From positions 1-52,898 of the forward strand of contig NZ_LDOV01000028.1 in assembly GCF_001029435.1 (NCBI RefSeq): a stretch of 52,898 nucleotides of DNA, written 5' to 3'. Both the position numbers and the translations under genes were made by a program. This document shows positions 22,558 to 31,646 of this stretch, piece by piece (the first letter of the stretch is position 1; each line of letters begins with the position of its first letter). Origin of the DNA: Photobacterium aphoticum (GTDB lineage Bacteria > Pseudomonadota > Gammaproteobacteria > Enterobacterales > Vibrionaceae). Below the pieces are notes generated by a model. That model was not told where the DNA came from and did no database searches. It saw only the letters and a list, made by a program, of their open reading frames with translations.

Positions 22558-23010
22558 ATGCAAGTTATTCTACTTGATAAAATCGGTAACCTAGGTGGCC
22601 TAGGTGATCAGGTTAACGTTAAAGCTGGCTACGCACGTAACTTCCTAATCCCTCAGGGCAAGGCAGTTATGGCTACTAAAGCGAACGTTGAAATGTTCGA
22701 AGTTCGTCGTGCAGAACTAGAAGCTAAAGTTGCTGAGCAACTAGCTGCTTGTGAAGCTCGCGCTGAGAAACTAAACGCGCTTGAAGCTGTAGTTATCGCT
22801 TCTAAAGCGGGTGACGAAGGTAAACTATTCGGTTCTATCGGTACTCGCGACATCGCTGATGCAATCACTGCAGCTGGCGTTGAAGTAGCGAAGAGCGAAG
22901 TTCGTCTTCCAGAAGGCGCACTACGTACGACTGGCGAATTCGAGATCAGCATCCAGCTGCACTCTGACGTATTCGCAACAATCACTCTAAACGTTGTAGC
23001 TGAAGCTTAA
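22558..23010 (+). CDS. rplI: 50S ribosomal protein L9
   Basis: The product, 150 residues, is the elongated L9 protein with an N-terminal rRNA-binding domain ([19 protein letters not shown] and [15 protein letters not shown]), a long central helix and a C-terminal domain. AAGAGGA precedes the start. Ten of its 14 leucines use CTA, strongly different from nearby CTG-rich genes. Confidence 0.98.
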   Translation: MQVILLDKIGNLGGLGDQVNVKAGYARNFLIPQGKAVMATKANVEMFEVRRAELEAKVAEQLAACEARAEKLNALEAVVIASKAGDEGKLFGSIGTRDIADAITAAGVEVAKSEVRLPEGALRTTGEFEISIQLHSDVFATITLNVVAEA

Positions 23011-23023
23011 TCGTTTTTAGTGA

Positions 23024-23057
23024 CAAAAAAACCAGCCTTCGGGCTGGTTTTTTTTTG
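23024..23057 (+). terminator. Intrinsic terminator after rplI
   Basis: AAAACCAGCC pairs with GGCTGGTTTT around TTCG, with a long T run. Confidence 0.93.
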
Positions 23058-23134
23058 CCTGCTATTTCGTGGCTGGGCTTGTGTGTGGCGCAAGCCGCAG
23101 GCCTGCTAGCAACAGCATGAGCATCGCAACGGCA

Positions 23135-23887
23135 TTAGATTTTGAACAGCAGGTTGACAGTCATCGCGGAATCGCGCTTTTTCAGCCCGTCCGGTACCCA
23201 GCTGTTGAGCTTTTGGGTGTTACTCAGTTTGATGGCAACATGTTCATTGATAGCGGTGGTGAGGTTCACCTCGGTTTCCATCGTGCTGTTACTGTTGCCG
23301 GCAATACCTGTCATGCGCACATTGAGCTCGACGTCTTTGGAGGGTTTCCAGGTCATCTTGGCGCTGCCACGCAAAATCAGCTCATCGACCCTATCGCGTA
23401 CAATGATGTCATCATCGTCGATTTCATCCAGATTGGGCTCTTGGTGGCGGTAACCGGGGCCGGCTTCCACTTCCATCTGGAAGGTTTCTCGGCGCACCAG
23501 CTGGTAACCGAGACCGGTCGCCAGGGTAAAATCAATGAAGTACGGCCCATAGCGGTCATCCACGTACGTGGCGTTACCCAGCACATAGGTGCGCTCATTG
23601 ATTTTTTTATCGCTCTGCAGCTCTAGCTGCCCTTTACGCTTGTCTTCTTCCCCGTCTTTTTCTGCAAGCAGGTAGCGCGCTTCCGCCGTCTGACGATACT
23701 GATTTTTGACGTAAGTGATCCCGACACGGGTATTGAGCGTTTGAGAATCTGAATTACCGCCTAACGACTGGTAGCCCAGTTCAATCTCGCTGCTCCACGG
23801 TGGGGGGATAGGCGTAGGTCGGTCGTCATCCGTGGCATAGGCACAGGTGGTGGTCAGCAGTAACAATGCCAGCAGGGGTCTTGCCAA
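23135..23887 (-). CDS. DUF481 outer-membrane protein (YdiY-like)
   Basis: The product, 250 residues, has a signal peptide (ARPLLALLLLTTTCAYA) and alternating strands typical of DUF481 beta-barrel proteins, for example EIELGYQSLGGNSDSQTLN and FTLATGLGYQLVRRETF. The C terminus ends FKI, aromatic-rich as in outer-membrane barrels. The likely start is a TTG with AGGAGG four bases upstream; no ATG is available before the signal peptide. Function is unknown. It is convergent with the rplI operon and divergent from dnaB. Confidence 0.8.
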   Translation of the reverse strand: MARPLLALLLLTTTCAYATDDDRPTPIPPPWSSEIELGYQSLGGNSDSQTLNTRVGITYVKNQYRQTAEARYLLAEKDGEEDKRKGQLELQSDKKINERTYVLGNATYVDDRYGPYFIDFTLATGLGYQLVRRETFQMEVEAGPGYRHQEPNLDEIDDDDIIVRDRVDELILRGSAKMTWKPSKDVELNVRMTGIAGNSNSTMETEVNLTTAINEHVAIKLSNTQKLNSWVPDGLKKRDSAMTVNLLFKI

Positions 23888-24064
23888 ACGGCCTCCTCAG
23901 AGTGGGGTAACAGACGAGCGTGAATATTCACAGGACGCTGCAGTTTACCTCATTTATGTCAGCTTTTGGTTAACAATTGCAGTACGGTGACGGAAGTCTG
24001 CGTCAGTCGGCGTAATATAAGAATTGCCGAGGGGGAAATTCCGGTTCGGTGTGATGGCACTATA

Positions 24065-24091
24065 TTGATAGGGTGACTCTTAGTATATAAT
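24065..24091 (+). promoter_or_regulatory. Probable dnaB promoter
   Basis: TTGATA at 24065-24070 and a perfect TATAAT at 24086-24091 are separated by 15 bases, slightly short. They lie 36 bases before the dnaB start codon. Confidence 0.5.
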
Positions 24092-24126
24092 GCCCGGCTC
24101 AGTTTCCGGCAAACACATCAATTCCT

Positions 24127-25524
24127 ATGGCAGAAAAAAGCAAACCGAATTACCAAAAAGACACCAAAGTGGATGCGATGAAAATGGCGCCGCATTCTCT
24201 GGAAGCGGAGCAATCCGTCCTTGGTGGCCTTATCCTGGATAACGAAAAGTGGGATGTGGTCGCGGAGAAGGTGGTGGCCAAAGATTTCTACAGCCGTCCT
24301 CACCGTATCATTTTTGAAGGCACCGCAGCCCTGCTTGAAGGTGGTCAGCCACTTGATTTGATCACGCTGTCTGAGCACCTTGAGCGCTCCGACAAACTGG
24401 AAGATGTGGGCGGTTTTGCTTATCTGGCAGAGCTGGCCAAGAACACCCCGTCAGCGGCGAACATTTTGGCGTATGCCGAGATCGTACGTGAGCGCGCCTT
24501 GATTCGAGAAATGATCAGCGTCGCAAACGAAATTGCCGATGCCGGTTATGATCCGCAAGGCCGTGACAGTGAAGAGCTGTTGGACATGGCGGAAAGTAAG
24601 GTGTTTGCCATTGCCGAGCAGCGTACGTCGGAAAATGAAGGCCCGCAAAGCGTCGATACCATTTTGGAAAAGACCCTTGAGCGTATCGAGATCCTGTACC
24701 AAAGCCCACAAGACGGGGTGACCGGGGTCTCGACCGGCTTTACCGATCTGAACAAGAAAACCGCCGGTTTGCAGGGCTCTGACTTGATCATCGTGGCGGC
24801 ACGTCCGTCGATGGGTAAAACCACCTTTGCGATGAACTTGTGTGAAAACGCTGCCATGGAGCAAGAGAAGCCGGTGCTGATCTTCTCGCTGGAAATGCCC
24901 GCAGAACAAATCATGATGCGTATGCTGGCGTCCTTGTCGCGCGTTGATCAGACCAAAATCCGTACCGGTCAGTTGGATGACGAAGACTGGGCACGCATTT
25001 CGTCGACGATGGGTATTCTGATGGAAAAGAAGAATATGTACATCGACGACAGCTCTGGTCTGACGCCAACCGAAGTGCGTTCCCGCGCACGCCGTATTGC
25101 CCGTGATAACGGCGGTCTGAGCATGATCATGATCGACTACCTTCAGCTGATGCGTGTACCGGGTTATCAGGATAACCGTACTCTGGAAATCGCCGAGATC
25201 TCCCGCTCGTTGAAAGCACTGGCGAAAGAGCTGAATGTGCCGGTGGTGGCGCTGTCGCAGCTTAACCGATCGTTGGAGCAACGTGCTGATAAACGTCCGG
25301 TAAACTCCGACTTGCGTGAATCCGGTGCGATCGAGCAGGATGCCGACTTGATCATGTTCATCTACCGTGATGAGGTGTATCACGAAGACAGTGCCCTCAA
25401 AGGCATCGCCGAAATCATTATCGGTAAGCAGCGTAACGGTCCTATCGGTACCGTGCGCTTAACGTTCCAAGGCCAGTTCTCGCGGTTCGACAATTATGCC
25501 GGCCCGGCCTTTGATGAAGAATAA
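24127..25524 (+). CDS. dnaB: Replicative DNA helicase DnaB
   Basis: The product, 465 residues, is the hexameric helicase of the replication fork. The N-terminal DnaB domain contains HSLEAEQSVLGGLILD, and the RecA-like C-terminal domain contains the Walker A region ARPSMGKTTFAMN and Walker B region MIMIDYLQLM. No intein is present. It is followed 39 bases later by alr, as in E. coli and vibrios. Confidence 0.98.
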   Translation: MAEKSKPNYQKDTKVDAMKMAPHSLEAEQSVLGGLILDNEKWDVVAEKVVAKDFYSRPHRIIFEGTAALLEGGQPLDLITLSEHLERSDKLEDVGGFAYLAELAKNTPSAANILAYAEIVRERALIREMISVANEIADAGYDPQGRDSEELLDMAESKVFAIAEQRTSENEGPQSVDTILEKTLERIEILYQSPQDGVTGVSTGFTDLNKKTAGLQGSDLIIVAARPSMGKTTFAMNLCENAAMEQEKPVLIFSLEMPAEQIMMRMLASLSRVDQTKIRTGQLDDEDWARISSTMGILMEKKNMYIDDSSGLTPTEVRSRARRIARDNGGLSMIMIDYLQLMRVPGYQDNRTLEIAEISRSLKALAKELNVPVVALSQLNRSLEQRADKRPVNSDLRESGAIEQDADLIMFIYRDEVYHEDSALKGIAEIIIGKQRNGPIGTVRLTFQGQFSRFDNYAGPAFDEE

Positions 25525-25563
25525 CAAACAGATATTTGCGGCACAGCAACAGTAGGATTTTTG

Positions 25564-26643
25564 ATGAAGGCGGCAACAGCGTATATCAACACACAGGCAC
25601 TGACTCATAACATTGGCCAGATCCGTGCACAGGCGCCCACGAGCAAGGTGTTGGCGGTCGTGAAGGCCAACGGGTACGGCCATGGTTTGGCTCACGTTGC
25701 CCGCAGCCTGCCGGATGTGGATGGTTTTGGTGTTGCCCGCATCGAAGAAGCCCTGACGTTACGTGCAGACGGCATCGTTAAACCGATCCTGCTGCTGGAA
25801 GGCTTCTATGCGGCCAAAGATCTGCCTGTGCTGGTCACGAACAATATTCACACCGTGGTGCACTCTATCGAGCAGCTGGAAGCGTTAGAGCAGGCGGCGC
25901 TGGATAGCCAGGTGGTAGTGTGGGTGAAAATCGATACCGGCATGCACCGTTTGGGCGTGCGTCCGGAGCAGTTTGAGGAATTTGTTTCTCGTCTGCATGC
26001 TTGCCCTAACGTGGCTAAACCACTGCGTTACATGAGCCACTTTGGGTGTGCGGATGAGCTGGGCAGCAATGTGACCACCGATCAAATTGATACTTTCCTG
26101 CACCTGACGGAAGGCTGCCGTGGCGAGCGCTCTTTAGCGGCCTCGGCGGGGGTACTGGCGTGGCCGGATAGTCATCTGGAATGGATCCGCCCGGGGATCA
26201 TCATGTACGGTGTCTCGCCGTTTGTGGAAGTGGATCGCTCGGCTGATGCGTTTGCATTGAAACCGGTGATGACCTTGGCATCGAGCCTGATCGCGGTGCG
26301 TGAAGTGAAAAAAGGCGAAACCGTGGGTTACGGCGGGATCTGGACCAGTGAACGTGACACCAAAGTGGGTGTGATTGCCATTGGTTACGGTGACGGTTAC
26401 CCGCGTACGGCGCCTAATGGCACTCCTGTGCTGGTGAACGGCCGTATCGTGCCGATGGCAGGCCGAGTGTCGATGGACATGCTGACGGTTGATTTAGGCC
26501 CGGATTCGACCGACAAAGTGGGCGATGAAGCCATTTTGTGGGGCGAAGGCTTGCCGGCAGAAATCGTGGCCGAGCACATTGGCACCATTGCGTACGAATT
26601 GGTGACCAAGCTGACTTCGCGCGTGAACATGAGCTACCTGTAA
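25564..26643 (+). CDS. alr: Alanine racemase
   Basis: The product, 359 residues, interconverts L- and D-alanine for peptidoglycan using pyridoxal phosphate. The PLP lysine lies in [11 protein letters not shown], with the conserved MSHFGCADE and GYGDGYPR segments. The ATG at 25564 directly follows an in-frame TTG; ATG is chosen. The short spacing suggests transcription with dnaB. Confidence 0.97.
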   Translation: MKAATAYINTQALTHNIGQIRAQAPTSKVLAVVKANGYGHGLAHVARSLPDVDGFGVARIEEALTLRADGIVKPILLLEGFYAAKDLPVLVTNNIHTVVHSIEQLEALEQAALDSQVVVWVKIDTGMHRLGVRPEQFEEFVSRLHACPNVAKPLRYMSHFGCADELGSNVTTDQIDTFLHLTEGCRGERSLAASAGVLAWPDSHLEWIRPGIIMYGVSPFVEVDRSADAFALKPVMTLASSLIAVREVKKGETVGYGGIWTSERDTKVGVIAIGYGDGYPRTAPNGTPVLVNGRIVPMAGRVSMDMLTVDLGPDSTDKVGDEAILWGEGLPAEIVAEHIGTIAYELVTKLTSRVNMSYL

Positions 26644-26676
26644 GCGCCTCGCGAACCACATCGCTGAACTTCAAAC

Positions 26677-26714
26677 ATGCCGCCTTGGGTTATCCCTGAG
26701 GCGGCATTTTTTAT
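26677..26714. terminator. Bidirectional terminator between alr and yjbQ
   Basis: ATGCCGCCT pairs with AGGCGGCAT, with a GGG/CCC inner pairing, followed by a T run on the plus strand. It lies between convergent genes. Confidence 0.85.
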
Positions 26715-26719
26715 GGCCG

Positions 26720-27145
26720 TTATTCGGCCTCACCCTGCAAGGTGATCACCAGCGTACGAGCGCCCCCCTGATCACGGTGCTCGCCCAGATAAATGCCCTG
26801 CCACGTTCCGAGCGCAAAACGCCCTTGTGTAATCGGCAGGGTCACACTGCTGCCCAGCAGGGAAGCCTTGATGTGGGCCGGCATATCGTCATCGCCTTCA
26901 TAGGTATGGCGGTAAAAGGGCGCCCGCTCTGGCACGCTGTGGTTGAAATGGGCTTCCATATCATCGCGCACGGTGGGATCGGCGTTTTCATTGAGTGTCA
27001 GACTGGCGGAAGTGTGCTGGATGAAGATATGGGCCAAGCCGCAGCGAAATTGGCGCAGTTGGGGCAGATGTTGTTCAATTTCATCGGTGATGAGATGGAA
27101 ACCCCGGCGACGGGGACGCAGTTGAATGGTCTTCTGGAGCCACAT
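26720..27145 (-). CDS. YjbQ/UPF0047 family protein
   Basis: The product, 141 residues, belongs to the secondary thiamine-phosphate synthase-like YjbQ family; the physiological role is unclear. Typical motifs are [21 protein letters not shown], split around its metal-binding His, then [13 protein letters not shown] and [12 protein letters not shown]. The start [10 protein letters not shown] is chosen because AGAGGA lies nine bases upstream; an ATG three codons earlier sits too close to that site. Confidence 0.85.
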   Translation of the reverse strand: MWLQKTIQLRPRRRGFHLITDEIEQHLPQLRQFRCGLAHIFIQHTSASLTLNENADPTVRDDMEAHFNHSVPERAPFYRHTYEGDDDMPAHIKASLLGSSVTLPITQGRFALGTWQGIYLGEHRDQGGARTLVITLQGEAE

Positions 27146-27290
27146 CTTACTCATTCCTCTTTCGTTATCTGTTAATAAGTGTGATATTGGTCGAACATGT
27201 TGCGCACCCTCGCACCTATCATTTACTCTGTCATTTCGTGACCTGACGCAATGCAGGTAGGCAAGGCTTCGCGTCATAATTATTCATAAG

Positions 27291-27304
27291 TTGTAAAATT
27301 ACAA
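27291..27304. promoter_or_regulatory. 14-bp palindrome upstream of pgi
   Basis: TTGTAAAATTACAA is a near-perfect palindrome (TTGTAA and TTACAA around AA) about 135 bases before pgi, in the yjbQ/pgi divergent gap. It resembles the HexR-type pattern TGTAAT...ATTACA but with arms three bases closer, so that regulator is not assigned. Confidence 0.4.
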
Positions 27305-27402
27305 ACATAGTGAGGACCACGTCGGTTGCGCTACACTTGGGGCAACACGTCTAACACTATGCACTTAGATCGGGGATCCATAGCTTGGATGATTCTGACT
27401 AG

Positions 27403-29091
<1,689 letters not shown>

Positions 29092-29134
29092 GGGTAAGCG
29101 GGTAGCGAGTTTACACTCGGTACTCCGTAGAAAA

Positions 29135-29165
29135 TAAAAACGCCGCATTCAATGCGGCGTTTTTG
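29135..29165. terminator. Bidirectional terminator after pgi
   Basis: AAAAACGCCGCATT pairs with AATGCGGCGTTTTT around one base. A and T tracts on both sides serve pgi and the convergent cold-shock gene. Confidence 0.93.
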
Positions 29166-29184
29166 TTATCGGTGACAGAGGATC

Positions 29185-29394
29185 TTAAGACAGTGCAACC
29201 ACTTCACTTGCTTGTGGACCTTTCTGACCATCAGTGACGATAAACTCGACGCTTTGACCTTCCTGCAGCGTGCGGCGGCCTTGTGCTTGAATCGCACTAA
29301 AGTGAACGAAGACATCCTTGCCGTCAGCACCAGAAATGAAGCCAAAGCCTTTTTCATCGTTGAACCATTTAACGGTTCCAGTCAGTTTGTTCAT
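29185..29394 (-). CDS. Cold-shock domain protein (CspA family)
   Basis: The product, 69 residues, is a single cold-shock domain with RNP1 (KGFGFI) and RNP2 (VFVHFS) that binds single-stranded nucleic acid. It starts [20 protein letters not shown]. An open frame extends 29 codons upstream but has no homology, and AAAGGA lies ahead of this ATG. Which paralogue it is, and whether it is cold-induced, cannot be read from the sequence. Confidence 0.93.
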   Translation of the reverse strand: MNKLTGTVKWFNDEKGFGFISGADGKDVFVHFSAIQAQGRRTLQEGQSVEFIVTDGQKGPQASEVVALS

Positions 29395-29615
29395 GTTTCG
29401 ATCTTTCCTTTGAATGTGGGTTGTTCCTGCTTGCTTTGACGTACAAGCGACGTAATAAGCAAGTGATGCGGCAGACGGCATCGCGTCATACGCTTATTGA
29501 TGCCTATCTAGCATACTGAGTCTAGATCGATTAGATGACAGTTGGTAGTTTTTTGTCTAAGAATTGTGCCAAGTTCACAGAAAAATCAAAGTGATAAAAT
29601 TGACGATAAGCCAGT

Positions 29616-29651
29616 GTGCCGTTGTGCTGCACATTGCGCAGAGAACGGCAC
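29616..29651 (-). other. Stem-loop downstream of cheX
   Basis: GTGCCGTT and AACGGCAC pair over eight bases with an inner CTGC/GCAG pairing. It lies just after the cheX stop codon on the minus strand. No long T run follows, so it may be a weak terminator or an mRNA-stabilising stem. Confidence 0.5.
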
Positions 29652-29663
29652 AGGCTATACGGC

Positions 29664-30128
29664 TTAGCTATCGAAGCAGATTTCGATAAAGGCTTGGCCG
29701 TGTTCAGACACGAACGGCATGATAATGATGGTGCCGTCGCATTTGTGGGTAATGGTGTGGCCGCGTCCGGAGACTACTGCCGGTGTCGCCATATCAAAAT
29801 CATGGCCTTGGTCAGCCAGCATACGCTTTGCGCCACCGGTCACCATGTTGGTGATTTCACCGACCATGTCCGTGACTTCTTCATTGATCCCGTTCGGGCG
29901 CTCGCCCAGCATGCGTTGCATGATTTCAAGCGCCAGAGACTCATCAAAAGTGATCGACATCGAGCCTTTGGTTGTGGGACCGATCATGCCAATCAAGCCA
30001 GAGACATCGCCACGGGCGACATGATCGCGTTTTAGACGTGGCTTTTGTGGAGCCAGATCCATGGATGCCATCGTTTTAAGGACATTTAACAATGACGCCA
30101 AGAAAGGGTTTACAAATTCTGCGCGCAT
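29664..30128 (-). CDS. CheX-family phosphatase
   Basis: The product, 154 residues, belongs to the CheC/CheX family, which dephosphorylates CheY-type receivers. The diagnostic E-x2-N motif appears in EVTDMVGEITNMVTGGAK, with SITFDESLALEIMQRMLGE before it. A single copy of the motif and the length fit CheX. It lies 39 bases after zur on the same strand, so it may be co-transcribed with a zinc regulator, an unexpected pairing. Confidence 0.85.
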   Translation of the reverse strand: MRAEFVNPFLASLLNVLKTMASMDLAPQKPRLKRDHVARGDVSGLIGMIGPTTKGSMSITFDESLALEIMQRMLGERPNGINEEVTDMVGEITNMVTGGAKRMLADQGHDFDMATPAVVSGRGHTITHKCDGTIIIMPFVSEHGQAFIEICFDS

Positions 30129-30167
30129 AATCTGATCACGATAGTTCTTGTTTTACGAGAAAAACAC

Positions 30168-30611
30168 TCAGTTATCTTTACATTGCTGGCATACGCCATG
30201 GCTTTCTACCACATGGTGCGTGATAGCAAATCCGTTTTGCTCGGCGCGGTGTCGAAGCAACTTCGCCAACTCATCATCATGACATTCTTCCACGGCACCG
30301 CATTGATCGCAGATCAACAGTTGTGAGCAGTGGTCAGCATGATCCAGAAGACAACAGGCAATATAGCTATTGGTGGACTCCACCTTATGAATAAAGCCTT
30401 GGGCGAGAAGGAAATCGAGAGCACGGTAAACGGTAGGCGGTTTCGCTTGGGGTTCACTTTCTCGCAATAGATCCAAAAGCTCATAAGCACTGATCGAATG
30501 ACGTTGTTCAATGATCAGCGATAATGTCTTAAGTCTTTGAGGTGTAAGCCTTACTCCCCGTTGCTCACAGAGCTGCTGGGCGGTTTCCAACAACTGCCTC
30601 TTGTTTGCCAT
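30168..30611 (-). CDS. zur: Zinc uptake regulator Zur (Fur family)
   Basis: The product, 147 residues, has the Fur-family winged helix (TPQRLKTLSLIIEQ, KPPTVYRALDFLLAQGFIHKVES) and two cysteine pairs, LICDQCG and VCQQC, for structural zinc. The HADHCSQLLICDQCG region is typical of Zur rather than Fur. GAGG lies four bases before the ATG. The neighbouring dusA, divergent by about 1 kb, is the same neighbour as in vibrios. Confidence 0.92.
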   Translation of the reverse strand: MANKRQLLETAQQLCEQRGVRLTPQRLKTLSLIIEQRHSISAYELLDLLRESEPQAKPPTVYRALDFLLAQGFIHKVESTNSYIACCLLDHADHCSQLLICDQCGAVEECHDDELAKLLRHRAEQNGFAITHHVVESHGVCQQCKDN

Positions 30612-30785
30612 ATGACCTCAAAATACAAGCGAATGAGTGCCGTATTCTAACATATTCATCGATAAACGTATCTCCGTTATCAAGATTCGTTTGTCTTCAG
30701 GAAAAGAAAGCGTGCCAGAGATCACGGGCTGCTCGACGAAAAAGTGTACACAGGGGTATGAAATACCCGAAATGAGCATATATCG

Positions 30786-30823
30786 GTACAGCTTATTTTG
30801 CTCAAAGCATCTTTTATCTGTAC
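30786..30823. repeat. Palindromic repeat unit A
   Basis: GTACAG and CTGTAC bound a 38-base unit with an inner TGCT/AGCA hairpin. It is the shortest of four related units and begins 100 bases before unit B. Confidence 0.7.
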
Positions 30824-30885
30824 GGCATTTTTTTCTGTCGAGTGCAATGTTCGTAACTCATTGATTTTTAATGGCGGGATGGGGT

Positions 30886-30931
30886 GTGCAGCTTTTTAGG
30901 TATTATATTCCAAAAGCTCAAAAGCCTGCAC
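30886..30931. repeat. Palindromic repeat unit B
   Basis: GTGCAG and CTGCAC bound a 46-base unit; CTTTT near the left end can pair with AAAAG near the right end. It shares the layout of unit D, including TCCAAAAGCT in the middle. The ends differ from the other units by a compensatory change (A-T to G-C). Confidence 0.75.
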
Positions 30932-31035
30932 AATTTACCTTTCTGTTTTTAATTTTATTTAAAATCAATGACTTATGTTTTGCTGATGTAAAGGTCATAA
31001 AGTTTGCCATATGACTTTTAATATTAATTATGTGT

Positions 31036-31091
31036 GTACAGCTTTTACGTTATATTTCATCTAAAAGATTTTTATGCTTAGTTTTTTGTAC
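31036..31091. repeat. Palindromic repeat unit C
   Basis: The unit starts with GTACAGCTTTT and carries TCTAAAAG at the same offset as TCCAAAAG in units B and D. Its right end, TTTGTAC, is degraded and shifted, giving 56 bases. Confidence 0.6.
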
Positions 31092-31136
31092 TTGTTGTTA
31101 CGGTAAGTGATTGATTTATCTTTGTGAAAATAGTCT

Positions 31137-31183
31137 GTACAGGTTTTTGGGTTGTTGGTGTCCAAAAGCTATTTTTGCTGTAC
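31137..31183. repeat. Palindromic repeat unit D
   Basis: GTACAG and CTGTAC bound a 47-base unit with GTTTTTGGG on the left and TCCAAAAGCT in the middle. It begins 101 bases after unit C. A possible fifth, weaker unit (GTGC...GCAC) follows at 31256-31291. Confidence 0.75.
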
Positions 31184-31424
31184 GGTTTGATTTGCTATTT
31201 ATTTAAATTTTTGATTTAAATCTATTTTTTTTGCGTTGGTCATTTGGCTTGTTATGTGCTTTTTGATTTCAAGGGCAAGCCGTTTTTGCACGGTGAAATG
31301 AAGTGAAAAGCACACCATAGGCCAAATACTCGATGTGCCACTGAATGTGTAAATAATGATGACGGGGCGTGGGTTCGTGTGCGCCTGTGCAAACGGGGGA
31401 AACGCGCGTGGAAGGTGATGTTAG

Positions 31425-31453
31425 TTGGGCTTGTGGGTGGAATAGGGTAGAAT
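31425..31453 (+). promoter_or_regulatory. Possible promoter of the dusA leader
   Basis: TTGGGC at 31425-31430 and TAGAAT at 31448-31453 are 17 bases apart. Transcription would start near 31460, immediately before the structured leader and about 185 bases before the start codon. Confidence 0.5.
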
Positions 31454-31462
31454 CCGCTCTCT

Positions 31463-31606
31463 TTGTTACCGCCTACCCAGAGCGCAGCCTGTCGGCCACC
31501 TTGGGAAGGTGCGTGTAACAATGAGTACGAGCCGAATACTTAAGTAGCAAAGCTAACACTCAAGCTGCGCACCAAGGCCGTACTCCATACAGTCACACCC
31601 AGTACG
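31463..31606 (+). ncRNA. Structured 5' leader of dusA (candidate RNA element)
   Basis: Two branched domains can be drawn. In the first, TTGTTACCGC (31463-31472) pairs with GCG plus GTAACAA (31511-31521, one bulge) and encloses GCC/GGC and CACCTT/AAGGTG hairpins. In the second, GAGTACG (31523-31529) pairs with CGTACTC (31579-31585), extended by GCC/GGC, and encloses TACTTAAGTA and an AGCT/AGCT hairpin as a three-way junction. CGTACT can instead pair with AGTACG at 31601-31606, so the second domain has a mutually exclusive alternative. A GTTA/TAAC hairpin lies just before the ribosome site. I recognise no known riboswitch family. Confidence 0.55.
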
Positions 31607-31646
31607 TAAGTAAATAGGTTAAGCGGGTCAATAACGAGGTTTTCCG

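Larger units (their letters stand above)
30612..31646. other. 1 kb AT-rich divergent gap between zur and dusA
   Basis: No credible gene lies here. By hand count, 30901-31260 is about 28% GC, far below the flanking genes. It contains four related imperfect palindromes beginning at 30786, 30886, 31036 and 31137, a small perfect hairpin GGGTAT/ATACCC at 30754-30768, and TTTAAAT-type AT palindromes between them. The last 200 bases form a GC-richer, strongly structured dusA leader. The zur promoter must also lie at its left end, but no clear Zur box was found. Confidence 0.7.

Noticed and set aside
23069..23626. 185-codon plus-strand open frame opposite the DUF481 gene
   Set aside because: It is antisense to a gene with a signal peptide and barrel pattern, and starts inside the rplI terminator region without a ribosome site.
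24451..25383. 310-codon minus-strand open frame opposite dnaB
   Set aside because: It is a codon-usage shadow of dnaB with no recognisable domain.
27285..27310. HexR operator at pgi
   Set aside because: The TGTAA and TTACA arms are separated by two bases, three fewer than in HexR sites.
30637..30864. 75-codon open frame upstream of the palindromic units
   Set aside because: It runs through the probable zur promoter and unit A, with no ribosome site or motif.
31130..31190. LexA boxes
   Set aside because: LexA sites read CTGT...ACAG. Here the unit ends are GTACAG...CTGTAC, the opposite orientation, with much longer spacing.
30786..31291. CRISPR array or integron attC series in the zur-dusA gap
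   Set aside because: Repeats are imperfect, unevenly spaced (100, 150, 101 bases), self-complementary and lack the attC GTTRRRY/RYYYAAC cores. No cas or integrase gene is nearby.
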